A DNA stretch of 42,455 bases, taken from CALCMJ01 sp964475415 (GTDB taxonomy: Bacteria; Bacteroidota; Bacteroidia; Chitinophagales; Saprospiraceae). The position numbers and the translations under genes are program-made. The notes under the pieces were generated by a model, which worked only from the letters and a program-made list of their open reading frames with translations, had not been told where the DNA came from and ran no database searches. This document shows positions 31,967 through 40,539 of this stretch, one piece after another; the first letter of the stretch is position 1, and the number at the start of each line of letters is the position of its first letter. The DNA is taken from positions 1 through 42,455 of the forward strand of contig CAYYWZ010000032.1 of the NCBI GenBank assembly GCA_964475415.1, given 5' to 3'.

Positions 31967-32908
31967 TTATACAGCCTCAGATTCAATTTCAACAAACTGA
32001 TCAGCTGTAGACATTGCTGCTGATGTCATGATGTCTAGATTTCCTGCATAAGCTGGCAGATAATGTCCTGCTCCTTCCACTCTTAGTAATACAGTTGTTT
32101 TCAATCCATGTCGATGTCCTAAGCCTTCTATGTAGACAGGCTTGTCTTCGGGTATATCATCGAACTGAACCTCTTGGTGCAAAGAATAGCCATGCACATA
32201 TTGCTGTACAGTAGTAACCATCTTTTCTATACTTTCCTTGATGGCTTTTCTGTCTCCTTGCTCACTTAGGGTAAAGACAGTATCTCTCATCACTAAGGGA
32301 GGTTCCGCAGGATTGAGAATGATCAGTGCCTTACCTTTTTCTGCTCCTCCTACTTTTTCTATGGCATGGGCTGTTGTTTCTGTAAATTCATCGATATTGG
32401 CTCTTGTACCAGGTCCTGCTGATTTGCTTGCTATAGACGCAACAATTTCTCCATAATGAACTTTGGCAATCTGATTTACTGCTGCGACGATAGGAATAGT
32501 TGCTTGCCCGCCACAGGTAACCATATTGACATTTCTTACATTATGTGTATTGTCAAAATTGACAGAAGGAACTAGAAACGGACCTATTGCTGCAGGTGTC
32601 AAATCTATGATTCTCTTGTCAGGATATTTTTCTACGATACTCCAATTGTAAGCATGCGCCTTAGCAGATGTTGCATCGAATATAATTTTGATATCTTTCC
32701 ACTCAGGCATTTCTTCCAGACCCGTAATGCCTTTAGCCGTCGTTGTGTAACCCATCCTTTTAGCTCTTGCTAAGCCTTCAGAATCAGGGTCTATTCCTAC
32801 CATCGCAGACATCTGCAGATTTTTTGACAAACGTATCACTTTTATCATAAGGTCTGTACCAATATTTCCTGGACCTATTATCGCAACTTTAGTTTTACTA
32901 TCTCCCAT
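31967..32908 (-). CDS. mhpF: Acetaldehyde dehydrogenase (acylating)
   Basis: This 313-residue enzyme oxidises acetaldehyde to acetyl-CoA with NAD and CoA. The nucleotide-binding GPGNIG is at residues 12-17 and the catalytic cysteine is Cys132 in MVTCGGQATIP, the same position as in DmpF. The C-terminal half carries the dimer and aldolase-contact region (FTLSEQGDR ... VLLRVEGAGHYLPAYAGNLDIMTSAA). It probably pairs with the aldolase to channel the volatile aldehyde. It lies 91 bp after the hydratase and 36 bp before the aldolase gene in the same operon. Confidence 0.94.
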   Translation of the reverse strand: MGDSKTKVAIIGPGNIGTDLMIKVIRLSKNLQMSAMVGIDPDSEGLARAKRMGYTTTAKGITGLEEMPEWKDIKIIFDATSAKAHAYNWSIVEKYPDKRIIDLTPAAIGPFLVPSVNFDNTHNVRNVNMVTCGGQATIPIVAAVNQIAKVHYGEIVASIASKSAGPGTRANIDEFTETTAHAIEKVGGAEKGKALIILNPAEPPLVMRDTVFTLSEQGDRKAIKESIEKMVTTVQQYVHGYSLHQEVQFDDIPEDKPVYIEGLGHRHGLKTTVLLRVEGAGHYLPAYAGNLDIMTSAAMSTADQFVEIESEAV

Positions 32909-32999
32909 TTCACTTTACATCTTATAATGAAAAAACGTTTAACTCATCTAGTTTTACACTTGGCAATATTTTACATATTATTAAAAGTATCAGTCTTTC

Positions 33000-33788
33000 C
33001 TAATCTACAAAACTTAAACTTACTTCTCCCAGTCCCTCTATTGCAACGCTTATATTATCACCTGCTTTTACAGCAAACATAGGTCCTAGAGCACCTGATA
33101 ATATCAGATCTCCTGCCTTCATAGGTTTACCGATTGCTTGCATCTTCTGAGCTAACCATAACATAGCATTTATGGGCGAGCCCAAACAAGCTTTTCCTAA
33201 TCCTTCAGACACCAGCTTGCCATTATTTTTCATCTCCATTTTACAATTGACCAAATCAACATTTTCTAATTTGGTCGGCCGATGGCCTATAACCCAATGA
33301 CTGGCTGAGGCATTATCAGCTATGGTATCTGTAATTTTTATATCCCAGTTTTTAATACGACTCCCTACAATTTCTATAGAAGGCAATGCGTAATCTATCG
33401 CAGAAATAATATCTACTGAGGTAAGTCTAGCTCCAGTAAGATCCTTGCCCAGAACAAAAGCAATTTCTGCTTCTGCTTTAGGTTGCATCAGAGAATGTAT
33501 AGATATCTGTCCTCCGTTCGATATTTCTGTATCATGCCACAGCATTCCAAAATCAGGCTGATCTACACCTAATTGTTTCTGTACAGCAAGCGAGGTAAGA
33601 CCTATCTTACTACCGATAATTCTCGCTCCTTCTTTTATACGCAAAGCAGTATTAATCTCTTGTACTTGGTAAGCCATTTCGAGATCAGTCGTTCCTAATA
33701 AATCTCTTACGGGTTCGCAGTTGACCCTCTTTTCAGATGCTTCTCTTAGTCGTTTAGCAGCTGTAGCAACATTACTAGTTATATCCAT
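33000..33788 (-). CDS. mhpD: 2-keto-4-pentenoate hydratase (MhpD/DmpE family)
   Basis: This 262-residue FAH-family enzyme adds water to 2-oxopent-4-enoate to give 4-hydroxy-2-oxovalerate. The signature KIGLTSLAVQKQLGVDQPDFGML lies near residues 60-85, followed by the metal-binding acidic cluster PKAEAEIAFVL and SIEIVGSRIKNWD. The nearby oxalocrotonate decarboxylases (DmpH) are close relatives, so a decarboxylase function cannot be fully excluded; the hydratase-type QLGVDQPDFGML motif and neighbours argue for hydratase. It begins three bases after the aldolase-like eda gene ends. Confidence 0.88.
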   Translation of the reverse strand: MDITSNVATAAKRLREASEKRVNCEPVRDLLGTTDLEMAYQVQEINTALRIKEGARIIGSKIGLTSLAVQKQLGVDQPDFGMLWHDTEISNGGQISIHSLMQPKAEAEIAFVLGKDLTGARLTSVDIISAIDYALPSIEIVGSRIKNWDIKITDTIADNASASHWVIGHRPTKLENVDLVNCKMEMKNNGKLVSEGLGKACLGSPINAMLWLAQKMQAIGKPMKAGDLILSGALGPMFAVKAGDNISVAIEGLGEVSLSFVD

Positions 33789-33791
33789 AGA

Positions 33792-34460
33792 TTATTTTCT
33801 TAAGCTCTTGATAAGCTTTAGTGTAGCCTCTGTTTTTTCTGTCAAAGCTGCAAAATTCCTATCTTTTAAAATATCTTTTCCGATAAGTTTCGATCCCATT
33901 CCTACGCATACTACTCCTGCAGCAAACCATGCTCCAAGATTTTCTTCAGACGGCACAACGCCTCCTGTAGGCATAATCTGTGTCCATGGTTGTGGCGCCA
34001 TAACAGCTTTTACAAAACCAGGTCCATATACACTTCCTGGAAATAGCTTTACGATATCACATCCCCATTCTTCAGCTGTTCCTATTTCTGTCAATGTACC
34101 ACATCCAGGCATATAAGGAATCTTTCTACGATTACAAGTTCTTGCAATATCCTCTCTGAAAGAAGCTGTAACTATAAAACTTGCTCCTAACTGTAAGTAT
34201 AAGGCTGTTGTTCCCGCATCTGTAATGGAACCCACACCTAGGATCATCTCTGGTAGTTCCTTGATAACGAACTTCTGAAGTTCCGCAAATACCTCAAAGG
34301 CAAAGTCTCCTCTACTTGTAAATTCTATTACTCTTCCACCACCTTTATATACTGCCCTCAAAACTTCCTTACCCAATTCTACATCAGGATGATAAAATAA
34401 AGGTACCATACCCTGATCAGCAAGTAATTGTAATACTTCTATTTTCGAAAAATTTGCCAT
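33792..34460 (-). CDS. eda: KDPG/KHG-type aldolase
   Basis: This 222-residue (beta/alpha)8 class I aldolase belongs to the family of 2-keto-3-deoxy-6-phosphogluconate and 4-hydroxy-2-oxoglutarate aldolases. The Schiff-base lysine is Lys138 in DIVKLFPG, and the catalytic glutamate is Glu46 in RVIEFTSRG. Other landmarks are GVGSITDAGT, PGCGTLTEI and MPTGGV. The second motif usually reads PGVATPTE, so the Val and Thr changes may alter substrate range. It is the first gene of the operon with the 2-oxopentenoate pathway enzymes. That context suggests a 4-hydroxy-2-oxo acid substrate rather than KDPG, but this is inference. Confidence 0.85.
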   Translation of the reverse strand: MANFSKIEVLQLLADQGMVPLFYHPDVELGKEVLRAVYKGGGRVIEFTSRGDFAFEVFAELQKFVIKELPEMILGVGSITDAGTTALYLQLGASFIVTASFREDIARTCNRRKIPYMPGCGTLTEIGTAEEWGCDIVKLFPGSVYGPGFVKAVMAPQPWTQIMPTGGVVPSEENLGAWFAAGVVCVGMGSKLIGKDILKDRNFAALTEKTEATLKLIKSLRK

Positions 34461-34509
34461 TTATAGTTGATTTAAATTTTGTGTATTTGTCAATTAATCT
34501 GAAAAAGTA

Positions 34510-34517
34510 CAAAAGTA
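34510..34517 (-). promoter_or_regulatory. Bacteroidota-type -7 element for the catabolic operon
   Basis: On the minus strand the sequence TACTTTTG matches the TAnnTTTG -7 consensus, 50 bp upstream of the eda start. No good -33 TTTG is seen at the right spacing. Confidence 0.35.
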
Positions 34518-34697
34518 ATAATTCTTATCCTCTATGTATATTATAATATTCCTTTGCTCTTTTATTATACATCTTTTCGTTGGTTCGGAAATAGAATCCT
34601 ACTTAAATAGATTCAATTTGCGCGCTAACTAAAAAATTGAAGTTTATTGACTGTCTATATTTTTTTAGCTATCTGATAAAATGGATATTTGCATTAA

Positions 34698-34727
34698 TGT
34701 ACAATAAAACGTACATTTATACGTACA
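34698..34727 (+). promoter_or_regulatory. Triple GTAC operator of the yefM-yoeB pair
   Basis: The sequence holds TGTACA (34698-34703), then ACGTACA at 34709-34715 and ACGTACA at 34721-34727. The centres of the three GTAC cores are exactly 12 bp apart. In E. coli the YefM-YoeB operator consists of TGTACA-core palindromes with the same 12-bp spacing, and here a third core is present. The array ends 12 bp upstream of the ATG. Confidence 0.75.
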
Positions 34728-34738
34728 ATATATAATTT

Positions 34739-35011
34739 ATGAAAGCTATAACTATTTCCAATTTACGATCAAGAATCAAGTACTACTTTGATACGGTAAT
34801 AAATTCATCCGAAATCCTTATCATACCAAGAAATAACGATGAAGAAGATGAATCGGTCGTTATAATGTCATTGAAAGAATATAACTCTTTACAAGAGACA
34901 AATTATTTGATGTCCACAACTGCAAATCGGGATAGGCTTCTTGAATCAATAGAGCAATCAAAATCTGGTAGAACAAAAGAAATAAACCTCAATGACATAG
35001 TCGAATCATGA
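34739..35011 (+). CDS. yefM: Antitoxin YefM (Phd/YefM family)
   Basis: This 90-residue antitoxin has the N-terminal DNA-binding Phd fold (MKAITISNLRSRIKYYFDTV) with the characteristic SIVIMSLKEYNSLQET-like segment (here VVIMSLKEYNSLQETNYLM) and a flexible C-terminal toxin-binding tail rich in Glu/Ser/Lys. Together with the toxin it binds the upstream operator and represses its own transcription. The gene overlaps yoeB by four bases (ATGA), the usual coupled arrangement. It lies at the head of, and opposite to, the catabolic operon. Confidence 0.92.
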   Translation: MKAITISNLRSRIKYYFDTVINSSEILIIPRNNDEEDESVVIMSLKEYNSLQETNYLMSTTANRDRLLESIEQSKSGRTKEINLNDIVES

Positions 35012-35280
35012 AAATCATTTTCACGGAAAATGCATGGGATGACTTAACTTATTGGATTGAAAACGATATAGATCAAATAAAGAAAATCAAAGAACTGATC
35101 AACTCGATAAAAACAAGCCCGTTTAAAGGAATTGGAAAGCCAGAACCCTTAAAACATCAATTGAAGGGCTATTGGTCAAGACGAATAAATCAAGAACATA
35201 GAATTGTATATGAAATATCGGGTAAAAAGAAAGTAGATCAATTTTGTCTGATTATACAATGTAGATTTCACTACAAATAA
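35008..35280 (+). CDS. yoeB: Toxin YoeB (mRNA interferase)
   Basis: This 90-residue RelE-superfamily toxin cleaves mRNA at the ribosomal A site when not bound by YefM. The catalytic residues known from E. coli YoeB are all visible: Glu46 in GKPEP, Arg65 in HRIVYE and the terminal His-Tyr pair (His88-Tyr89, five residues later than in the E. coli protein). The signature YWSRRINQEHRIVYEI is well preserved. The stop lies 55 bp before the GDPD-like gene. It is likely functional. Confidence 0.93.
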   Translation: MKIIFTENAWDDLTYWIENDIDQIKKIKELINSIKTSPFKGIGKPEPLKHQLKGYWSRRINQEHRIVYEISGKKKVDQFCLIIQCRFHYK

Positions 35281-35335
35281 AATCCGATAGCTAAAATTAA
35301 TTATGTCTATTCGTAAGATCAGCTACAATTGAAAT

Positions 35336-36127
35336 ATGAAAGAAATTATTACAATCTCAATATTAGCATTGATGTATCTAAATTGTAGTGAAGAGATACT
35401 ACCTGATTGTCTAGATGACTTCGGTGCAATAAGCTACCCTGTAATAGCACATTCCCATAATGACTACGAACAAGATGTACCAATAACAAATGCCCTTAGT
35501 CATGGATTCAGATCTATAGAAGTGGATATTGCTTATGATGGATCTGAGATCAGAGTAAGTCATGATGACAAGGACTTATCAGAAAAACCTGAATTCGAGG
35601 AAATGTACTTGTTCCCTATTTTGGATAATGGTATAGAAGAAGACGGATTAATCTTATTGGTAGATATAAAAAACTATTCTGCAAATCTCATTGAAAAGCT
35701 AAATGCAATTCTTGTGACACATGAAGAAAAGCTCGTATCGAGAGCTAACTTAGAAAGTGATTCCAGCAAACTGAAAATTGTCTTAAGTGGAGAAATCCCT
35801 AGAGAACAACTAATCAGCAACGATGAAAATAGATTTCTATTTATTGATGGACGTCTCAATGATACTGACCTGAATTTCTCATCAGATATAGTCCCAATTA
35901 TAAGTTTAAACATTTCCGACATCTCAGATTCTAATGCTACGTATGACGAGAAACTAATCGAAGTTATAGATCAGGTTCACGATCATAATAAGCTGATACG
36001 ATTCTGGAATACTAATGATAAAGAATCTGTCTGGCTCAAGCTGATAGATCTAGATGTAGACATTATAGGTGTAGATGATATCGAGAAATTCTGTGGTGTT
36101 ATGAAGAAAAATGGATTGACAAATTGA
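35336..36127 (+). CDS. GDPD/PI-PLC-like lipoprotein
   Basis: This 263-residue protein has a short lipoprotein leader with a lipobox at Cys17 (YLNCSEE). The catalytic-type region starts IAHSHNDYEQDVPITNALSHGFRSIEVDI. The pair His39/His41 with Asn42-Asp43 and the Glu and Asp of SIEVDI correspond to the active-site and metal ligands of the glycerophosphodiester phosphodiesterase/PI-PLC superfamily (AIM6-like branch). DDKDLSEKP provides the next conserved His/Asp (VSHDDKDL). The C-terminal half continues the TIM-barrel (VDIIGVDDIEKF). A role as a membrane-attached phosphodiesterase is inferred; the substrate is not known. Confidence 0.78.
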   Translation: MKEIITISILALMYLNCSEEILPDCLDDFGAISYPVIAHSHNDYEQDVPITNALSHGFRSIEVDIAYDGSEIRVSHDDKDLSEKPEFEEMYLFPILDNGIEEDGLILLVDIKNYSANLIEKLNAILVTHEEKLVSRANLESDSSKLKIVLSGEIPREQLISNDENRFLFIDGRLNDTDLNFSSDIVPIISLNISDISDSNATYDEKLIEVIDQVHDHNKLIRFWNTNDKESVWLKLIDLDVDIIGVDDIEKFCGVMKKNGLTN

Positions 36128-36201
36128 AAATTTACTTGATAAAATAATTGGAGTAAATTTGAATTTTAAAGTTGCCCTTAATCCTATTTTATAAATCATA
36201 G

Positions 36202-36879
36202 ATGACCTTAAACCAAATTTCAGAAAAACTATTGCTTGCTGTCAAGATGAAACAATCTACTGACGAGTGGACTAGTCAATTATCTTCTATCCATTACGCT
36301 GATCTAATAGAAGAACTTAAGGATGACAATAAGAAAAAGGCTTTTTGGATCAATTGTTACAATGCTTATTATCAGATCCTCAGGAACAATACCTCAGTTG
36401 CCAAATCAGAAATATACAAAGCCAAAAAGATAGAGATTGCAGGAGGTTTCTATAGTCTTGATGACATTGAACATGGTATTCTAAGAAAGTATAGATACAA
36501 ATTTTCTTTCGGTTACTTACCTAACATTTTTGCTTCACGAAACATTAAAAATCTAGCCGTAGATAAGATAGACTATAGAATACATTTTGCGCTCAATTGT
36601 GGAGCAGCTTCTTGCCCTCCTATTGCTTTTTATTCACCAGAAAAAATAAACGCGCAGCTAGACATGAGTACCCTTTCTTTCCTAGAAGGAGAGACGGATG
36701 TTCTAGAGGCAGAAAAAGAAATTCATATTACAAAATTGTTCCAGTGGTTTCTTGGTGATTTCGGAGGAAGCAAAGGCATTAGAAGTATCCTAAGCAAAAC
36801 ATTAAAGATAGATACAAAGCCATTCAAGTTAGTTTACAAGCCTTATTCTTGGGAGGATGATCTAGGAAATTTTGTATGA
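36202..36879 (+). CDS. DUF547 domain protein
   Basis: This 225-residue protein shows the DUF547 core. It contains KKAFWINCYNAYYQILRNN near residue 50, DDIEHGILRK near 95 and, most clearly, the segment HFALNCGAASCPPIAFYSPEKINAQLD near 130-155 with its two conserved cysteines. No signal peptide is seen, although family members are often secreted. DUF547 is structurally related to papain-like or transglutaminase-like folds and has been suggested to act as a hydrolase, but no activity is established. It stands between the GDPD-like gene and the convergent hscB. Confidence 0.88.
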   Translation: MTLNQISEKLLLAVKMKQSTDEWTSQLSSIHYADLIEELKDDNKKKAFWINCYNAYYQILRNNTSVAKSEIYKAKKIEIAGGFYSLDDIEHGILRKYRYKFSFGYLPNIFASRNIKNLAVDKIDYRIHFALNCGAASCPPIAFYSPEKINAQLDMSTLSFLEGETDVLEAEKEIHITKLFQWFLGDFGGSKGIRSILSKTLKIDTKPFKLVYKPYSWEDDLGNFV

Positions 36880-36921
36880 AAATTCTTAAAACTTGAATGG
36901 TAATCTCATCTCTTTTGCTGA

Positions 36922-37006
36922 GCGTAGGCTGCGCCTACGTTTTCTTTTTCTAATAGATACCTTTCTTATTAAGACTGAATTATAGAGACGGAGGCGCAGC
37001 CTACGC
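36922..37006. repeat. 15-bp inverted repeat, REP-like
   Basis: GCGTAGGCTGCGCCT (36922-36936) and AGGCGCAGCCTACGC (36992-37006) are perfect inverted copies 55 bp apart; each can also fold on itself (CGTAGGC-TGC-GCCTACG). The pair ends in AGGATGACA, a word common at Bacteroidota intergenic repeats. It lies between convergent DUF547 and hscB genes. Confidence 0.7.
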
Positions 37007-37043
37007 CTAACAGGATGACAAGATAACAGAGAGTAAGAACAAT

Positions 37044-37568
37044 TTACATCTCTACCCCACCACCTTCTAGGCGTTCCATGATACGCCAAAGATATTTTTT
37101 CTTAAAGTAGTATGACTTTATAGCGTCCAGTAGATCTGTATTTTTAGTAGCATCAAACTCCTTCATCCAATCTTTCGCTTCCTTATCTAAGTTTTCATTT
37201 GCTAGTCGTATTTCCTCCTTTACTTTAGCTAGTTTATCGACATCCTCATCAAACTGCAGTTCCATGATCGCCTCGTTGATATCCATCATTTCCATTAGAA
37301 ACTCTGGATCCATTGTTTCTTCGGAATCATTCGAGATCTTATCATGTAACTCTAGGATATATTTTATTCTAGATCTTTCCTCAGTTAAGGTTTTGTAGGC
37401 CTTATTATTCTGCGTAGTTTTTTCTAATGCTTCCTGCTTCGCGGTCTCACTTTCTTGCGTAAAAAAATCAGGATGATACTTTCTACTATTGACATGATAC
37501 TGCTTCTTAAGATGAGCAGCATCTATATAGAAGCTAGGCTCTATACCGAAAAATTCAAAGAAGTTCAT
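37044..37568 (-). CDS. hscB: Iron-sulfur cluster co-chaperone HscB
   Basis: This 174-residue J-domain protein delivers the scaffold to HscA during Fe-S cluster assembly. The HPD tripeptide is His32-Pro-Asp34 in RKYHPDFF, within a complete J domain (~residues 1-75). The C-terminal three-helix bundle that binds the scaffold follows (MDPEFLMEMMDINEAIMELQ ... LANENLDKEAKDWM). Length is normal. It overlaps rseP by one base (TAATG), so the two genes are in one operon. No hscA or scaffold gene is in the window. Confidence 0.93.
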   Translation of the reverse strand: MNFFEFFGIEPSFYIDAAHLKKQYHVNSRKYHPDFFTQESETAKQEALEKTTQNNKAYKTLTEERSRIKYILELHDKISNDSEETMDPEFLMEMMDINEAIMELQFDEDVDKLAKVKEEIRLANENLDKEAKDWMKEFDATKNTDLLDAIKSYYFKKKYLWRIMERLEGGGVEM

Positions 37569-38959
37569 TACTTAAAGAATCTAGAAATATCTATACCGAA
37601 AATAAATACCATCAGCGTCATAAGAATTATAAACCCTATAGTCGTTGTGATCTCCATGAACCTATCATTTGGTTTGATACCTGTGATCATTTCGAATAAT
37701 AAGAATAATACATATCCACCATCTAGGGCCGGTATCGGTAACAAATTCATAAATCCTAATATCAGTGATAACATTCCAGTGATAGACCAGAATCTATGCC
37801 AGTCCCAATTATCACCAAACATCGTACCTATAGCAATAGGGCCTCCTACACTTTCTGTAGGATCCATTTTACCTTGGAACATTTGTTTGAAAGCTTTCAG
37901 TTGTGTACCGATGAATCCTACTCCCTTTGTAAATCCTTTAGGGATGGATTGTCCTAGAGAATAATTTTTTACTTCATGATCTAGCTGCACCTGGTATGAC
38001 TCAGAGAATATACCTGAAGACCTTCGTATAATAGGATCTGCTTTCTTACCAAATAGTTTTCCTATAAGGCCTACCTTACCAGGTATCTCTAAGGTAGGAT
38101 CGAATATCATGGTATCCATAATTCCAGATCTTGATACAACTACACTTACATTACCTTTCGAATCTTTTATAGCCTTGCTATACTGGTCTGAGTATTCTAT
38201 AGCTTGACCATTGACAGACACAATCTTATCTGTATTACGTATGCCTGCCTTATATGCAGGACCATCGACAACAACACTATCTATGACATATTTTGCTCTA
38301 GGCTGGAACAAACTTCCTCTTCCATATTCTGATAGTTTAGCAATATATTTTTCATCGATATTGAGCGTCACCATCTGGCCATTTCTTTCTACGATAACTT
38401 TAGAAGCATCATTAAGAACAATTTCTCTGGTTAGATTACTAGATTCGAATTTAGTGAAGGGTACATCTTCTATAGAAACAATCTTGTCTCCATCCATAAA
38501 TCCCATCTCATAGGTCAGACTATCTGTTATAGCCATCCCATATTTTACATTCTCATTAGGATAGAAAGATTCTCCATAATACCATAACACCATAGCAAAT
38601 ATGAAGAAGCCAAGAATGAAGTTGACCACAACACCGCCGACCATAATGATCAGTCTCTGCCATGCCGGCTTAGATCTAAACTCATAAGGCTGAGGTGGAC
38701 CTGCCATCTGCTCTTTATCCATACTTTCGTCGATCATACCAGATATTTTGACATAACCACCTAGAGGCAGCCATCCTATACCGTACTCTGTCTCTCCTAT
38801 CTGCTTCTTGAATAGCGAAAAGCCCGGATTAAAAAATAAATAAAATTTCTCTACACGTGTCTTGAAGGTCTTCGCAGCGTAGTAATGGCCCCATTCGTGC
38901 AAGACAATGAGGAGCGATAGACTTAATAAAACTTGTGATACTGTTATTAATGTTCCCAT
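37568..38959 (-). CDS. rseP: RIP metalloprotease RseP (site-2 protease)
   Basis: This 463-residue inner-membrane protease of the M50 family has the zinc-binding HEWGH at residues 21-25 inside the first transmembrane helix, and the second site NLLPIPALDGG near residue 408. Two PDZ-like regions lie between helices in the periplasm (about 130-300; DGDKIVSIEDVPF and AGIRNTDKIVSVNG). The protein cuts anti-sigma factors or other single-span proteins within the membrane. It is the first gene in an operon with hscB, a combination I do not know to be functionally linked. Confidence 0.94.
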   Translation of the reverse strand: MGTLITVSQVLLSLSLLIVLHEWGHYYAAKTFKTRVEKFYLFFNPGFSLFKKQIGETEYGIGWLPLGGYVKISGMIDESMDKEQMAGPPQPYEFRSKPAWQRLIIMVGGVVVNFILGFFIFAMVLWYYGESFYPNENVKYGMAITDSLTYEMGFMDGDKIVSIEDVPFTKFESSNLTREIVLNDASKVIVERNGQMVTLNIDEKYIAKLSEYGRGSLFQPRAKYVIDSVVVDGPAYKAGIRNTDKIVSVNGQAIEYSDQYSKAIKDSKGNVSVVVSRSGIMDTMIFDPTLEIPGKVGLIGKLFGKKADPIIRRSSGIFSESYQVQLDHEVKNYSLGQSIPKGFTKGVGFIGTQLKAFKQMFQGKMDPTESVGGPIAIGTMFGDNWDWHRFWSITGMLSLILGFMNLLPIPALDGGYVLFLLFEMITGIKPNDRFMEITTTIGFIILMTLMVFIFGIDISRFFK

Positions 38960-39088
38960 GAAGGATTTTTCTTATTATTCTAATGTGAAACAGAACAATA
39001 TTTCAGATTGTTCCATAAGTTTGCAAAAGTACACTTTACTGAAGATGTTCGTGACTGAAATAGACAAAATATCACCTACTATAGAATT

Positions 39089-39784
39089 ATGATCGTATTT
39101 TACTGTCCAGAATTGCAAAAAGGCGACTGTTTATTGACAGATGATGAACATAGACACTGTAGTTTAGTCCTCAGAAAGAAGGCTGGAGATACTATATACG
39201 TCATAGATGGCAAAGGCAATGCAGCTACCGGAACTATCATTTCTAGCAATAAAAAACAAACAAATTTTACCGTAGAGCAGATAGATTCCGTAGAACGAGC
39301 CGGTTCAAAATTAGCAATAGCTATCGCTCCCACTAAAAATATCAGTCGAATCGAGTGGTTCTTGGAAAAAGCTACGGAAATAGGCATAGATGAGTTTTTC
39401 CCTGTTATTTATGATCATTCCGAGCGAAAAAATATAAAACCTGAACGCTTAGAAAAAATCATTCTCAGCGCAACAAAACAATCTCTGCGTAAGTATAAGC
39501 CTATATTACATCCCTTGAGTAAGCTCACTCCCCTTCTATCTGAAAATAATATTTCTTCCTACAATTGCACCGTTGCACATTATAAGGAAGCACAATCATC
39601 CTTAACTTCTTTCTTAGAAAGTTCCTCTGATCAGCTAGTGTTTATCGGGCCAGAAGGAGATTTTTCGCCTGCTGAGCTAGCGCAATTTTCGGAACTAGGA
39701 TTTCCTACAGCTAATCTTAGTAAGAATAGGCTGCGGACCGAGACGGCTGGCCTCATTGCTGCCATGCAATTGGTTCAAGGATAG
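39089..39784 (+). CDS. rsmE: 16S rRNA m3U1498 methyltransferase
   Basis: This 231-residue SPOUT-family enzyme methylates N3 of U1498 in 16S rRNA. Its N-terminal PUA-like part (LQKGDCLLTDDEHRHCSLVLRKKAGD) is followed by the knotted C-terminal domain. Conserved motifs are FIGPEGDFSPAEL and LSKNRLRTETAGLIAAMQL near the end, where S-adenosylmethionine binds. The gene is full length and diverges from rseP with about 130 bp between them. The ATG start matches the family start. Confidence 0.94.
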   Translation: MIVFYCPELQKGDCLLTDDEHRHCSLVLRKKAGDTIYVIDGKGNAATGTIISSNKKQTNFTVEQIDSVERAGSKLAIAIAPTKNISRIEWFLEKATEIGIDEFFPVIYDHSERKNIKPERLEKIILSATKQSLRKYKPILHPLSKLTPLLSENNISSYNCTVAHYKEAQSSLTSFLESSSDQLVFIGPEGDFSPAELAQFSELGFPTANLSKNRLRTETAGLIAAMQLVQG

Positions 39785-39860
39785 TTTTCAAGAAATAATA
39801 TAGCTAACTAGAAACTTATTATGATAATAATATCTTTGTATACATAACAGTTATGTTTCT

Positions 39861-40511
39861 ATGAGATTACTTTTTTTACTTCTTGTCGTTTTTCTACCTG
39901 AGCGTTCTGTCGATAGCAATACGCTGAAACTTGCGCTACTGAAGTACAATGGTGGAGGAGACTGGTATGCTAATCCTACAGCGCTCAAGAACCTTTCTCA
40001 GTTCTGTAATGAGACCATGGGTACAGAGATCGATCCAGATTATGCCACCGTAGATGTCGGTAGTCTGGATATATATAACTACGCATTTATGCATATGACG
40101 GGGCATGGTAATGTCGTTTTCTCTGATGCCGAAGCGGAAAATTTAAGAAACTATCTTATCGCTGGGGGCTTCCTCCACATAGATGACAACTACGGTATGG
40201 ATCCCTTTGTCAGACCCGCTATGAAGAAGGTATTTCCCGAATTAGAATTTGTAGAAATTCCGTTTGACCATCAGGTTTATCATCAGTCCTACAATTTCGA
40301 TCGTGGTGTTCCTAAGATCCACAAACATGACGAAAAGCCAGCTCAGGGTTTTGGCCTTTTCTGGAGAGATCGCCTAGTGTGTTTCTATTCCTATGAGACC
40401 GATCTTGGTGATGGCTGGGAGGATCAGTCTGTACATAAAGATCCAGAAGAAGTACGTCTCAAAGCGCTGCGCATGGGTTCTAACCTCGTATCCTATGCAT
40501 TCACTCAGTAA
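39861..40511 (+). CDS. DUF4159 secreted protein
   Basis: This 216-residue protein has a short signal-like stretch (MRLLFLLLVVFLPERSVDS) and a typical DUF4159 domain. Its marks are ALLKYNGGGDWYANPTALKNL, MHMTGHGNVVFSDAEAENLRNYLIAGGFLHIDDNYGMD and a final HKHDEKPAQGFGLFWRDRLVCFYSYETDLGDGWED. The fold is glutamine-amidotransferase-like. DUF4159 proteins occur near Bat-type and MoxR genes in Bacteroidota; here it lies alone, with its distant functional kin (the BatA-like gene) at 7592. Its molecular role is unknown. A following intergenic region shows repeats and a gap. Confidence 0.9.
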   Translation: MRLLFLLLVVFLPERSVDSNTLKLALLKYNGGGDWYANPTALKNLSQFCNETMGTEIDPDYATVDVGSLDIYNYAFMHMTGHGNVVFSDAEAENLRNYLIAGGFLHIDDNYGMDPFVRPAMKKVFPELEFVEIPFDHQVYHQSYNFDRGVPKIHKHDEKPAQGFGLFWRDRLVCFYSYETDLGDGWEDQSVHKDPEEVRLKALRMGSNLVSYAFTQ

Positions 40512-40539
40512 TCCATTTTGCTTCTTAATTTTATATATT

